Assembly: GCA_036444495.1 (NCBI GenBank)
Contig: JAZGBC010000181.1
Coordinates: forward strand, 1 to 11,594
Length of the DNA stretch: 11,594 nt
Source: JAZGBC01 sp036444495
Lineage (GTDB): Bacteria > Pseudomonadota > Alphaproteobacteria > Kiloniellales > J153
Direction: 5' to 3'
This document shows, one piece after another, positions 1 through 6,141 of this stretch. The position numbers were made by a program, and so were the translations under genes. Under the pieces are notes generated by a model, which did not search any database, was not told the origin of the DNA, and worked only from the letters and a program-made list of their open reading frames with translations. Numbering within the stretch: position 1 is the first letter of the stretch; each line of letters begins with the position of its first letter.

Positions 1-121
1 AGGAATTGGCGACCTCGCCGCGCTCGAGCACCACGTGGTCGATCGCGCGCCCGGCGAGGCAATGGCTCATGGCCAGCCCGGCCTGCCCGGCGCCGATGAC
101 CACGGTGGTGGTCGAGCGAAT
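1..121 (-). CDS. FAD-dependent monooxygenase/oxidoreductase, N-terminal part (cut by window edge)
   Basis: Reading leftward from 121, forty codons give an N-terminal Rossmann fold: a hydrophobic strand TTTVVIGAGQAG with the GxGxxG dinucleotide-binding signature at residues 10-15, a helix, and a second strand VVLERGE ending in an acid (E33) where FAD-binding folds hold the ribose. The ending EVANS is typical of flavin-containing monooxygenase-like NAD(P)/FAD oxidoreductases. The rest lies outside the window, so the substrate is unknown. The frame is bounded by an in-frame TGA, which is the stop of the upstream OsmC gene at 158-160. No ATG, GTG or TTG lies between that stop and the Rossmann strand, except a GTG inside the strand (at 103-101). 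An ATT at 121-119, about 10 bases after GGAGG, sits where homologues have their Met, so I place the start there. The 36-base gap to the OsmC gene suggests one transcript. Confidence 0.75.
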   Translation of the reverse strand, partial: MRSTTTVVIGAGQAGLAMSHCLAGRAIDHVVLERGEVANS

Positions 122-157
122 GGGCCCAGTCCCTCCGATCGTGCCGGCCGCGGCCGG

Positions 158-718
158 TCAGTTCACCTCGACGGTGACGTTGGTCGGGTTGGTGACCACG
201 TCGTAGACCGCCGAGCGCTTCTGCGACTGGGCGACCAGGGCCTTGAGCTCGTCGGGGGTCGCGTCGGCGTCGATCTTGAAGTGCACCTTGATGTCGCCGA
301 AGCCGTTGCGCACGCTGCTGTCGATACCGAGGATTCCCTGGATGTCCATCGAACCCTCGATCGTTGCCGTGACCGAGCGCAGCTGGATCTCACGGTGCTG
401 AGCGATCGCGGCGACGCCGGCGGTCAGGCAGCTGGCCAGGCCGACGAGTATGTATTCGACCGGCGTGGCGCCTTTGTCCTCGGACGCGAAGACCTCGGGG
501 TGGTCGGCATCGAAGGTAAACGTGGTCTTGTGCTTCTGCTCCTCGCCGAGGCCAAAGTATCCCTCGACGGTCGAGTGGCTGTGGGTGCCGTTTTTCCACT
601 CGCAGGTCGCCCGCCACATGAACTGGGCGCCCTCGGGCGTTGCGGTCAGCGCCTCGCGGGCGTCGAGCAGTGCTGCGACGTTGACGCCATTGTTGACGAT
701 GGATTCGGTTACGGACAT
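158..718 (-). CDS. OsmC family protein, single-cysteine type
   Basis: The 186-residue product matches the OsmC/Ohr fold: an N-terminal beta region, a FDADHPEVFASEDKGATP loop (about residues 69-86), the central helix VEYILVGLASCLTAG with the conserved cysteine C97, and a C-terminal beta segment. Canonical OsmC/Ohr peroxidases use two cysteines. Here the second position, in the motif QKRSAVYDVV, is serine S169, and the only other cysteine is C39. This resembles the OsmC-like subgroup with an SPV-type motif, so hydroperoxide reduction by the classical disulfide route is doubtful. The ATG at 718 is preceded by AAGGAG at good spacing, which favours it over upstream in-frame starts. It is followed after 36 bases by the flavin monooxygenase and is probably cotranscribed with it. 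The biological substrate is not known. Confidence 0.9.
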   Translation of the reverse strand: MSVTESIVNNGVNVAALLDAREALTATPEGAQFMWRATCEWKNGTHSHSTVEGYFGLGEEQKHKTTFTFDADHPEVFASEDKGATPVEYILVGLASCLTAGVAAIAQHREIQLRSVTATIEGSMDIQGILGIDSSVRNGFGDIKVHFKIDADATPDELKALVAQSQKRSAVYDVVTNPTNVTVEVN

Positions 719-770
719 TGACTTGCTCCTTCTCTTTTTCCCAAAGGCCAGGGTGACGGATCGTCCAAAG

Positions 771-800
771 GGACCGGCTCTCGTATTGTGATTCCGGTCC
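771..800. repeat. Perfect 7-bp inverted repeat in the OsmC leader
   Basis: GGACCGG (771-777) and CCGGTCC (794-800) are perfect reverse complements separated by 16 bases. The dyad lies between the possible OsmC promoter and the start codon, so it could be an operator or a leader hairpin. No T-tract follows on the minus strand, which argues against a terminator. Confidence 0.45.
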
Positions 801-858
801 GTTGATCGGCACCTCGTTGGATGCCTGTCGCCGTCTCTCCTGGTTGCGTGGACTCGGA

Positions 859-886
859 AACGTAGAGCCCGCGGCGTTGGAGTCAA
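859..886 (-). promoter_or_regulatory. Possible sigma-70-type promoter for the OsmC gene
   Basis: On the minus strand TTGACT (886-881) is followed, after 16 bases, by TACGTT (864-859). The -35 box matches consensus at 5 of 6 positions and the -10 at 3 of 6, including the leading TA and final T. It would give a leader of about 130 bases before the ATG at 718. The call rests only on box matches. Confidence 0.3.
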
Positions 887-1129
887 GCGCGATCGTCGGG
901 GGACGCTCAGCCTCGGCGAGAAGCGGCGCCAATCACGCTTGCGCGACTATTCACTAGAGCAGGCAGGGAAATGAAAGGCCGGAAGTTATGCCGGGGCCGC
1001 ATAGGTATTTCGCCATATCTTGGGTGGCAGCTTCTTCCACGCCTTGCCGCCGTGCTGGCCGCCCGCTTAAATGGCCGGCCGGGGCGCGCCGCCAACATTC
1101 CCGAACCGGAAAAGAGGTTTTCCCGAGAG

Positions 1130-2347
1130 ATGACCGGTCCCTTGCACGGCCTGCGCGTGTTCGACCTGACCCGTATCCTGGCCGGGCCGACCTGCACGCA
1201 GATCCTCGGCGACCTTGGCGCCGACGTCATCAAGGTGGAGAAGCCGGGCGCCGGGGACGATACGCGCGGGTTCGCGCCGCCGTTTCTCAGGGACAGCGCC
1301 GGACAGGAGACGACGGAGAGCGCCTACTTCCTCAGCTCGAACCGGAACAAGCGCTCGATCACCCTCGATCTCACGAAACCCGAGGGGCAGGCGCTGGCCC
1401 GGCGGCTGGCCGTGCAGTGCGACGTCCTGGTGGAGAATTTCAGGCTCGGCGGGTTGGCCAAGTACGGTCTGTCCTACGAGCAGTTGAAGCCGGATTGTCC
1501 GCGCCTGGTTTACTGCTCGATCACGGGCTTCGGCCACACCGGCCCCTATGCCTCGAAGCCCGGCTACGATGTCCTGATCCAGGGCATGGGCGGGTTCATG
1601 AGCATCACCGGCGAGCCCGATGGCGGCCCGCAAAAGGCCGGCGTTCCCATCGCCGACCTGATGGCGGGGATGTATGCGGCGGTGGCGATCAACGCCGCCC
1701 TGCGTCACCGCGAGGCCAGCGGCGAGGGGCAGTGCATCGACATCGGCATGCTGGACACCCAGGTGGCCATGCTCTCGATCCAGGGCCTGAACTACCTGGC
1801 CACCGATGAGGTCCCGAAACGTCTCGGCAACGCCCACCCCAATATCGTGCCCTATCAGACTTTCGCCACGGCCGACGGGGACATCATCCTGGCGGTCGGA
1901 AACGACGCGCAGTTCCAGCGCTTCTGCGAGTTCGCCGGGGTGCCGGAGCTGGCCAGCGACGAACGATATGCCAGCAACGGCGCGCGTGTGCGCAACCGCG
2001 ACGAACTCATCGAACGGCTGACGCCGGTCCTGGCCGGGCAGCTGTCGCGCCACTGGATCGAGGGGCTGGACGCGTGCAACGTGAGCTGCGGCCCGATCAA
2101 CCGCCTCGACCAGGTGTTCGCCGATCCCCAGGTCCTCTCCCGCGGCATGCGGCTCGAAATGCACCATCCCGCGGCGGGCGAGGCGCCGATCCCGCTCATC
2201 GCCAGCCCGATCCGCATGTCGGCCACGCCGCCGTCCTACGAGCGTGCGCCGCCCCTGCTCGGCCAGCATACCGACGAGGTGCTGCAAGAGCTCCTCGGCC
2301 TGGGAGCGGAAGAGTTGGCGGCGCTGCGGGAGTCTGGGGTGATCTAG
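1130..2347 (+). CDS. CaiB/BaiF family III CoA-transferase
   Basis: This 405-residue protein has the normal length and layout of family III acyl-CoA transferases. The N-terminus GLRVFDLTRILAGP, the segment LGADVIKVEKP (residues 29-39), the motif NRNKRSITLDL (71-81) and the segment VYCSITGFGHTGPYA are family hallmarks. The catalytic aspartate that forms the aspartyl-CoA anhydride is D209, in IDIGMLDTQ. These enzymes move CoA from one acyl-CoA (often succinyl-CoA) to another carboxylate by a ping-pong mechanism in the cytoplasm. The sequence recalls succinyl-CoA:dicarboxylate (glutarate-type) transferases, but the substrate cannot be read from it. I choose the ATG at 1130, where family similarity begins, because the upstream in-frame extension to 971 is Arg-rich and unlike any family N-terminus. 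GAGG at 1114-1117 is a distant ribosome site. Malonyl-CoA decarboxylase follows on the same strand after 159 bases. Confidence 0.9.
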   Translation: MTGPLHGLRVFDLTRILAGPTCTQILGDLGADVIKVEKPGAGDDTRGFAPPFLRDSAGQETTESAYFLSSNRNKRSITLDLTKPEGQALARRLAVQCDVLVENFRLGGLAKYGLSYEQLKPDCPRLVYCSITGFGHTGPYASKPGYDVLIQGMGGFMSITGEPDGGPQKAGVPIADLMAGMYAAVAINAALRHREASGEGQCIDIGMLDTQVAMLSIQGLNYLATDEVPKRLGNAHPNIVPYQTFATADGDIILAVGNDAQFQRFCEFAGVPELASDERYASNGARVRNRDELIERLTPVLAGQLSRHWIEGLDACNVSCGPINRLDQVFADPQVLSRGMRLEMHHPAAGEAPIPLIASPIRMSATPPSYERAPPLLGQHTDEVLQELLGLGAEELAALRESGVI

Positions 2348-2506
2348 CGATCCCAAGCCGCCGCCCCGCGACTCCCGGAAAAAAATGCTTTGCCTCGGGG
2401 CCCTGGTATCTTTCGTAATGGCTTCATAAATCCATGTTAGGCATGGGCAAATGCGGCCGGGGCCCCTACTGGCGCCGGCCAAGGCGGGCCCGACCGCGGA
2501 GCGCCG

Positions 2507-3958
2507 ATGAGCGAGACCGAGACCTTTGTCGAGCGGACGCTGTCCCATCTGACCGGGCTGTGGCGCGACATCGCCCAGAGCGCGGCGCGCAGCGTCGGGC
2601 TGAGCGCGCGGGAGCCGGCCCAGGACCCGGAAGCCCTCAAGGCGCTCATGGCCGAGTGCCTGGAGGCCCGCGGCGGCGAAGTCTCGGCGCGCATGCGCGC
2701 GGCCGAACTGGGCAAGGCCTATCTGGATTTGGACGCCGAGGGCAAGCGCCGCTTCCTGGAGATCCTGGCCGCGGACTTCACGGTGGACGAGGCGGCGCTC
2801 GCGGGCGCCATCGAGGATTATCAGGGTGCGGAGGAGGCGGAGGCGAAGCTCGCCGCCGAACAGCGTCTGCGCCAGGCCAGCGTGCCGGCGCGCGTCAAGC
2901 TGCTGACCCAGTTCAACGCGCTGCCCGAGGGCGTGAAGTTCCTGGTGGACCTGCGCGCGGACTTGCTGGCGCTGCCGGAGCGGACACCCCTGCTCAATGC
3001 GCTCGACAGCGATCTGCGCGAGCTCCTGACCTCCTGGTTCGACACCGGGTTCCTGGACCTCTATCAGATCACCTGGGAGTCCCCGGCCGCGCTCCTGGAG
3101 AAACTGATCGTCTACGAGGCGGTGCACGAGATCCGCTCCTGGGAAGATCTGCGCAACCGGGTCGATTCGGATCGCCGGCTCTTCGCCTTGTTCCACCCGC
3201 GCATGCCCGATGAGCCGCTCGCCTTCATCGAGGTGGCGCTGGTCGGCGGCATCGCGCGCAATATCCAGGCGCTCCTGGACGAGCAAGCCCCGCAAGCCGA
3301 TCCCGAGGCCGCCGATACGGCGATCTTCTATTCCATCTCCAACACGCAGAAGGGCCTGCGCGGCATCAGCTTCGGCGACTACCTGATCAAGCGCGTGGTC
3401 CCGCGCCTGGCGGCCGAGTTGCCGCGCATCAAGACCTTCGCCACGCTCTCGCCGGTTCCCGGCTTCCGCGCCTGGCTGGAGGACTGCCCCAGGGAAACGC
3501 TCGAGGAAGCGCTCTCCGAGGCCGAACGCGGCGGGGTCTGCGCGCTGGGCGGCAGCGACGAACCGCAAGCCGCCCTCATGGCGGTGCTGGCAAAGACCGA
3601 TTGGCACGGCGATCCGGTGGTGCGCAAGGCGCTACAGGGCCCGCTGCTGCGTCTCTGCGCGCGCTACTTCCTGGTGCGGCGCGCGAGCGGCGAGCCGATC
3701 GACCCGGTGGCGCGCTTTCACCTCAAGAACGGCGCGCGCCTGGAGCATATCAACTGGCTGGGCGATACCTCGCCCCAGGGCCTGCATCAGTCCGCCGGGC
3801 TGATGGTCAACTACCGCTACATCCTCGACGATATCGAGAAGAACCACGAGGCCTACATGCAGGACGGCCAGATCGCCATGAGCGGCGAGGTCAAGGCCCT
3901 GACCCGCTGGTCCTCGGAAGGCGCCAATGGCGCCCTGCGGCGCCTCGGCCTGGGCTAG
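2507..3958 (+). CDS. Malonyl-CoA decarboxylase
   Basis: The 483-residue product is a full-length malonyl-CoA decarboxylase, which converts malonyl-CoA to acetyl-CoA and CO2. The N-terminal third is a helical domain (about 1-180) with LDLDAEGKRRFLEIL. The C-terminal catalytic domain is GNAT-like and carries LFALFHPRMPDEPLAFIEVAL (224-244), FYSISNTQKGL (274-284), LSPVPGF with S315, FHLKNGA with H405, INWLGDTSPQG, and GLMVNYRYIL. In the human enzyme the serine and histidine of the last-but-two and following motifs form the catalytic pair, so S315 and H405 are the likely equivalents. No targeting peptide is seen, so it acts in the cytoplasm. The ATG at 2507 has only a weak GAG upstream. It may act on malonyl-CoA made by the neighbouring CoA-transferase or may balance fatty-acid precursor levels; no matB or matC is in view. 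Confidence 0.95.
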   Translation: MSETETFVERTLSHLTGLWRDIAQSAARSVGLSAREPAQDPEALKALMAECLEARGGEVSARMRAAELGKAYLDLDAEGKRRFLEILAADFTVDEAALAGAIEDYQGAEEAEAKLAAEQRLRQASVPARVKLLTQFNALPEGVKFLVDLRADLLALPERTPLLNALDSDLRELLTSWFDTGFLDLYQITWESPAALLEKLIVYEAVHEIRSWEDLRNRVDSDRRLFALFHPRMPDEPLAFIEVALVGGIARNIQALLDEQAPQADPEAADTAIFYSISNTQKGLRGISFGDYLIKRVVPRLAAELPRIKTFATLSPVPGFRAWLEDCPRETLEEALSEAERGGVCALGGSDEPQAALMAVLAKTDWHGDPVVRKALQGPLLRLCARYFLVRRASGEPIDPVARFHLKNGARLEHINWLGDTSPQGLHQSAGLMVNYRYILDDIEKNHEAYMQDGQIAMSGEVKALTRWSSEGANGALRRLGLG

Positions 3959-4180
3959 GCTATCCCTCGCGCGCTGTCATCTGTGCCGTAAGATATCTAC
4001 ATAAACCATTGATTTTTCAAGATAAAAGAACGTTTCTCGATTGAGGGATTCCTAAGGATATGGCCCTAGGCTCTAGGGACCGGCCTCACCCGGCGCGATC
4101 CGGCTCCGCGCGTGCCGCTGGGCGGGTATTCAGAATTTTCTGGCGTGGGGACCAGACCTAAGGGATAGAAGGTCCGTCCC
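3959..4180 (+). promoter_or_regulatory. Structured leader of the decarboxylase gene, candidate speF-type RNA
   Basis: These 222 bases hold an AT-rich stretch (about 3990-4055, possible -10 elements around 3994-4003) followed by a GC-rich block with several dyads. CCCTAG/CTAGGG (4064-4069 and 4073-4078) is a perfect 6-bp hairpin with a 3-base loop. GCGCG/CGCGC (4095-4113) is another. GGACC (4149-4153) pairs with GGTCC (4171-4175), and the adjacent GACCT (4155-4159) pairs alternatively with AGGTC (4170-4174). Both cover the likely ribosome site AGAAGG (4167-4172), 8 bases before the ATG. Alphaproteobacterial ornithine decarboxylase genes are known to carry the conserved speF RNA motif upstream (Rfam family speF). 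Position, clade and structure fit it, but I cannot align to the model here, so the assignment is inference. Confidence 0.5.
4060..4161 (+). CDS. Possible 33-codon upstream ORF in the decarboxylase leader
   Basis: ATG at 4060 opens a 33-codon frame that stops with TAA at 4159-4161, 19 bases before the decarboxylase start. The predicted peptide has seven arginines and a C-terminal VFRIFWRGDQT. AAGGA at 4054-4058 is only one base from the ATG, too tight for a normal ribosome site; GAGGG at 4043-4047 is 12 bases away. The frame overlaps the leader hairpins and its stop lies in the arm that can pair with the decarboxylase ribosome site. In gammaproteobacteria the speF gene is controlled by a 34-residue leader peptide, which makes this worth noting. 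Short frames arise easily in GC-rich DNA, so confidence is low. Confidence 0.22.
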   Translation: MALGSRDRPHPARSGSARAAGRVFRIFWRGDQT

Positions 4181-5368
4181 ATGCTGGTTACACCCATACT
4201 CCAATTGGCGAAGCGCAAGACCCGACGCTCCTTTCCCGATGTCGCCTCGGCGGTGCAGGCTCTGCAGCCGAGCTACCCGGTCTATTGCCTACGCCCCGAG
4301 GTCATGGCGGAGCGCGCGCGCCGCTTCATCTCCATGTTTCCGGGCACCGTGCTCTACGCGGTCAAGTGCAATCCCCATCCCATGGTCCTCGACGTGCTCT
4401 ACGGCGCGGGGGTGCGGCACTTCGACACGGCCTCCCTGCCGGAGATCGCCCAGATCTGCGAGACCTATCACGATGTCCAGGCCTACTTCATGCACCCGGT
4501 CAAGGGCCGGGCGGTGATCAAGAACGCCTACGGCGTCTACGGCATCCGCCATTTCGTCGTGGATCACCTGAGCGAGCTGGACAAGGTGCTGGCGGAGACG
4601 GGCGGCGAGAACCTGGTGATCATCGTGCGCCTGCACACCCCGCCGGTGAAGGCCGCGCTCTATCATCTGGCCGCCAAGTTCGGCGCGCCCAAGGACGAGG
4701 CGGTGGATATCCTGCGCCAAGCCCAGGCCCGGGGCTGTGCCACCGGCGTCGCCTTCCACGTGGGCTCGCAATGCTCGGACCCCACGGTCTACGGCAAGGC
4801 GCTGGCGCTTGCCGGCGAGGTCATCGCCGAGGCCGGGGTGGATATCTCCTGTCTCGACGTGGGCGGCGGCTTCCCCGCCGCCTACGCCAACGCCGATGTG
4901 CCGCCGCTCGAGGATTACATGGAGGAGATCCGCGCCGGGCTGAAGGAGCTGGCGCTCAAGCCCACGGTCGAGGTCTTCGCCGAGCCGGGCCGGGTGCTGG
5001 TCGCCGACGGCTGTTCGCTGTTGGTCCAGGTCCAGCTGCGCAAGGACGATCAGCTCTACATCAACGACGGAATCTACGGCAGCCTGTCCGAGATGAAGCA
5101 GGTCGACATCCGCCTGCCCGCGCGCCTCGTCCGTCTGGACGGGCCGGCGTCGCAGACGACCCGGCCCTTCATCCTCAACGGCCCGACCTGCGATTCGCTC
5201 GATGTGATTCCGGGCACCTTCGACTTGCCCGAGGATGTGCGCGAGGGCGACTGGATCGAGATCGACCGGGTGGGCGCCTATTCCCACGCCCTCGCCACCC
5301 GCTTCAACGGCTTCTATCCGGAGACCTTCGTGGAGGTGCACGACGCGCCTCTGGCCGGGGAATCGTGA
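4181..5368 (+). CDS. Ornithine/lysine decarboxylase-like PLP enzyme (fold type III)
   Basis: The 395-residue product is an alanine-racemase-fold (type III) PLP decarboxylase. The PLP lysine is K62 in LYAVKCNPHP. HVGSQC (193-198) and the glycine-rich DVGGGFP (226-232) bind the cofactor, EPGR (268-271) binds the phosphate side, and CD (C337-D338, in GPTCDSLD) with Y367 (in GAYSHALATRFNGF) form the second half of the dimer-interface active site. Ornithine decarboxylases of this fold make putrescine, the first polyamine. Some alphaproteobacterial members also accept lysine, and related enzymes use diaminopimelate or carboxynorspermidine. The structured leader upstream supports the ornithine assignment. 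The ATG at 4181 has AGAAGG 8 bases upstream. The gene converges on the DUF3105 gene, with only 6 bases between the stops, so no room exists for a separate terminator. Confidence 0.82.
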   Translation: MLVTPILQLAKRKTRRSFPDVASAVQALQPSYPVYCLRPEVMAERARRFISMFPGTVLYAVKCNPHPMVLDVLYGAGVRHFDTASLPEIAQICETYHDVQAYFMHPVKGRAVIKNAYGVYGIRHFVVDHLSELDKVLAETGGENLVIIVRLHTPPVKAALYHLAAKFGAPKDEAVDILRQAQARGCATGVAFHVGSQCSDPTVYGKALALAGEVIAEAGVDISCLDVGGGFPAAYANADVPPLEDYMEEIRAGLKELALKPTVEVFAEPGRVLVADGCSLLVQVQLRKDDQLYINDGIYGSLSEMKQVDIRLPARLVRLDGPASQTTRPFILNGPTCDSLDVIPGTFDLPEDVREGDWIEIDRVGAYSHALATRFNGFYPETFVEVHDAPLAGES

Positions 5369-5374
5369 GCCGCT

Positions 5375-6001
5375 CTAACGCACCGGGTTTTCCGGTCCGC
5401 GGCCGCGGTAGGCGTCGATGAAGGCCGCGCTGGCCGCGGGCGCGAAGCGATCGAGCCGGAGCATCTTGCGCCAGGCGGTCAGCACCACGGAGTTTCCGAG
5501 GCCCGGCGAGGGTACGGCGATCACGCCGTCCCAATGGCCCGCATAGAGCGAGGTCCAGTCCTTGAGCAGGGTCAGGGCGTCGCCGCCCGGCTGGCCGTAG
5601 TAGATCACGACGTGGCCGTGCTCCAGGGCATGGACCAGCCCGATCGGCGGCTGGGATTCGCTGTAGAAGCCGGGTTCCGTCGGCGTGCGCGCGTGGATCC
5701 CCGAGGTCGGGAAGGGGACGCCGTAGCTGTGCCCCTGGCCGGGCGACAGGTGCCCACCGCCGTGGTTCGGCATGGTCTGGACCCGGGCCAGCGCCGGCTG
5801 GCCGTCGTCGACCAGGTACATGAAACGGCTTCTGGTCTGGCTCGCCTGCCACCAGAAGAGCCCGCCCCCCGCCAGCGCCACCACGAGGATGGCGCCGAGC
5901 AGAAGGTTGATCTTGTCCGAGCCCTTGGCGGAGGAGGCGCCCCAGTCGATCTTGGCGCTTTGCTTCGATTTGGCCTTCTTGCGGGTCCTGGATTTCGGCA
6001 T
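5375..6001 (-). CDS. DUF3105 family protein, membrane-anchored
   Basis: The 208-residue product starts with a very basic stretch (PKSRTRKKAKSKQ), then one transmembrane segment at about residues 31-50 (INLLLGAILVVALAGGGLFW). The rest probably faces the periplasm. That domain carries the DUF3105 signature: GHLSPGQGHSYGVPFPTSGIH, then PGFYSE, then GLVHALEHGHVVIYY (121-135). Histidines H84, H91, H103, H124, H128 and H130 are concentrated there, which would suit metal binding, but no function is established for the family and none is claimed. The ATG at 6001 has GGGAG very close (2 bases), so the in-frame ATG at 6067 is an alternative; the shorter start gives a cleaner N-terminus. It lies 140 bases downstream of cheZ on the same strand. 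Confidence 0.85.
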   Translation of the reverse strand: MPKSRTRKKAKSKQSAKIDWGASSAKGSDKINLLLGAILVVALAGGGLFWWQASQTRSRFMYLVDDGQPALARVQTMPNHGGGHLSPGQGHSYGVPFPTSGIHARTPTEPGFYSESQPPIGLVHALEHGHVVIYYGQPGGDALTLLKDWTSLYAGHWDGVIAVPSPGLGNSVVLTAWRKMLRLDRFAPAASAAFIDAYRGRGPENPVR

Positions 6002-6082
6002 GGCTCCCGGTTCCGCCGTTGCAGGTTGGTGTGTGCCTATGGATTTATGATTGGCGCCGGGCCGCAATAAATCAAGCCCGCG

Positions 6083-6101
6083 TGAGCGGCGCTACCGCTC
6101 A
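6083..6101 (-). terminator. Candidate terminator hairpin after cheZ
   Basis: TGAGCGG (6083-6089) and CCGCTCA (6095-6101) form a perfect 7-bp stem with a 5-base loop, about 40 bases after the cheZ stop. Reading on the minus strand it is followed by CGCGGGCTTGATTT, a weak U-tract, so it may be an inefficient or Rho-assisted terminator, or a processing hairpin ahead of the DUF3105 gene. Confidence 0.4.
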
Positions 6102-6141
6102 GCCGAATGTGGAGGTTTTCGGGGTCGAGTCCTGATTCGAA

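Larger units (their letters stand above)
719..1129. other. Divergent intergenic region between OsmC gene and CoA-transferase gene
   Basis: These 411 bases separate two divergent genes. Open frames run through it on both strands, but they are low-complexity, Arg/Pro-rich and have no recognisable domain, so I call no gene. On the minus side it holds a possible OsmC promoter (859-886) and a dyad in the OsmC leader (771-800). On the plus side no convincing promoter is visible. The stretch 951-1010 is less GC-rich and is the likeliest place for one. Confidence 0.6.

Noticed and set aside
1073..1089. Adjacent GGCCGGCC and GGCGCGCC, which are rare 8-base restriction sites often seen in vectors
   Set aside because: Such GC-only palindromes are common in high-GC genomes, and the flanks show no vector sequence.
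971..1129. Extended start of the CoA-transferase at 971
   Set aside because: The extra 53 residues are Arg-rich and not like any CaiB N-terminus, which begins at the ATG at 1130 (MTGPLHGLRVFDL).
2390..2418. TTGCCT-N17-TCGTAA as a promoter for malonyl-CoA decarboxylase
   Set aside because: The -10 match is poor and nothing else supports it, so it is not listed as a feature.
2459..2466. GGGGCCCC palindrome before malonyl-CoA decarboxylase
   Set aside because: A short GC-only palindrome expected by chance in this base composition, with no paired element or T-run.
1067..3607. An 846-codon open frame on the minus strand opposite the CoA-transferase and malonyl-CoA decarboxylase genes
   Set aside because: Antisense frame without stops caused by high GC. 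The translation is low-complexity, no domain is recognised, and the plus strand carries two clear enzymes.
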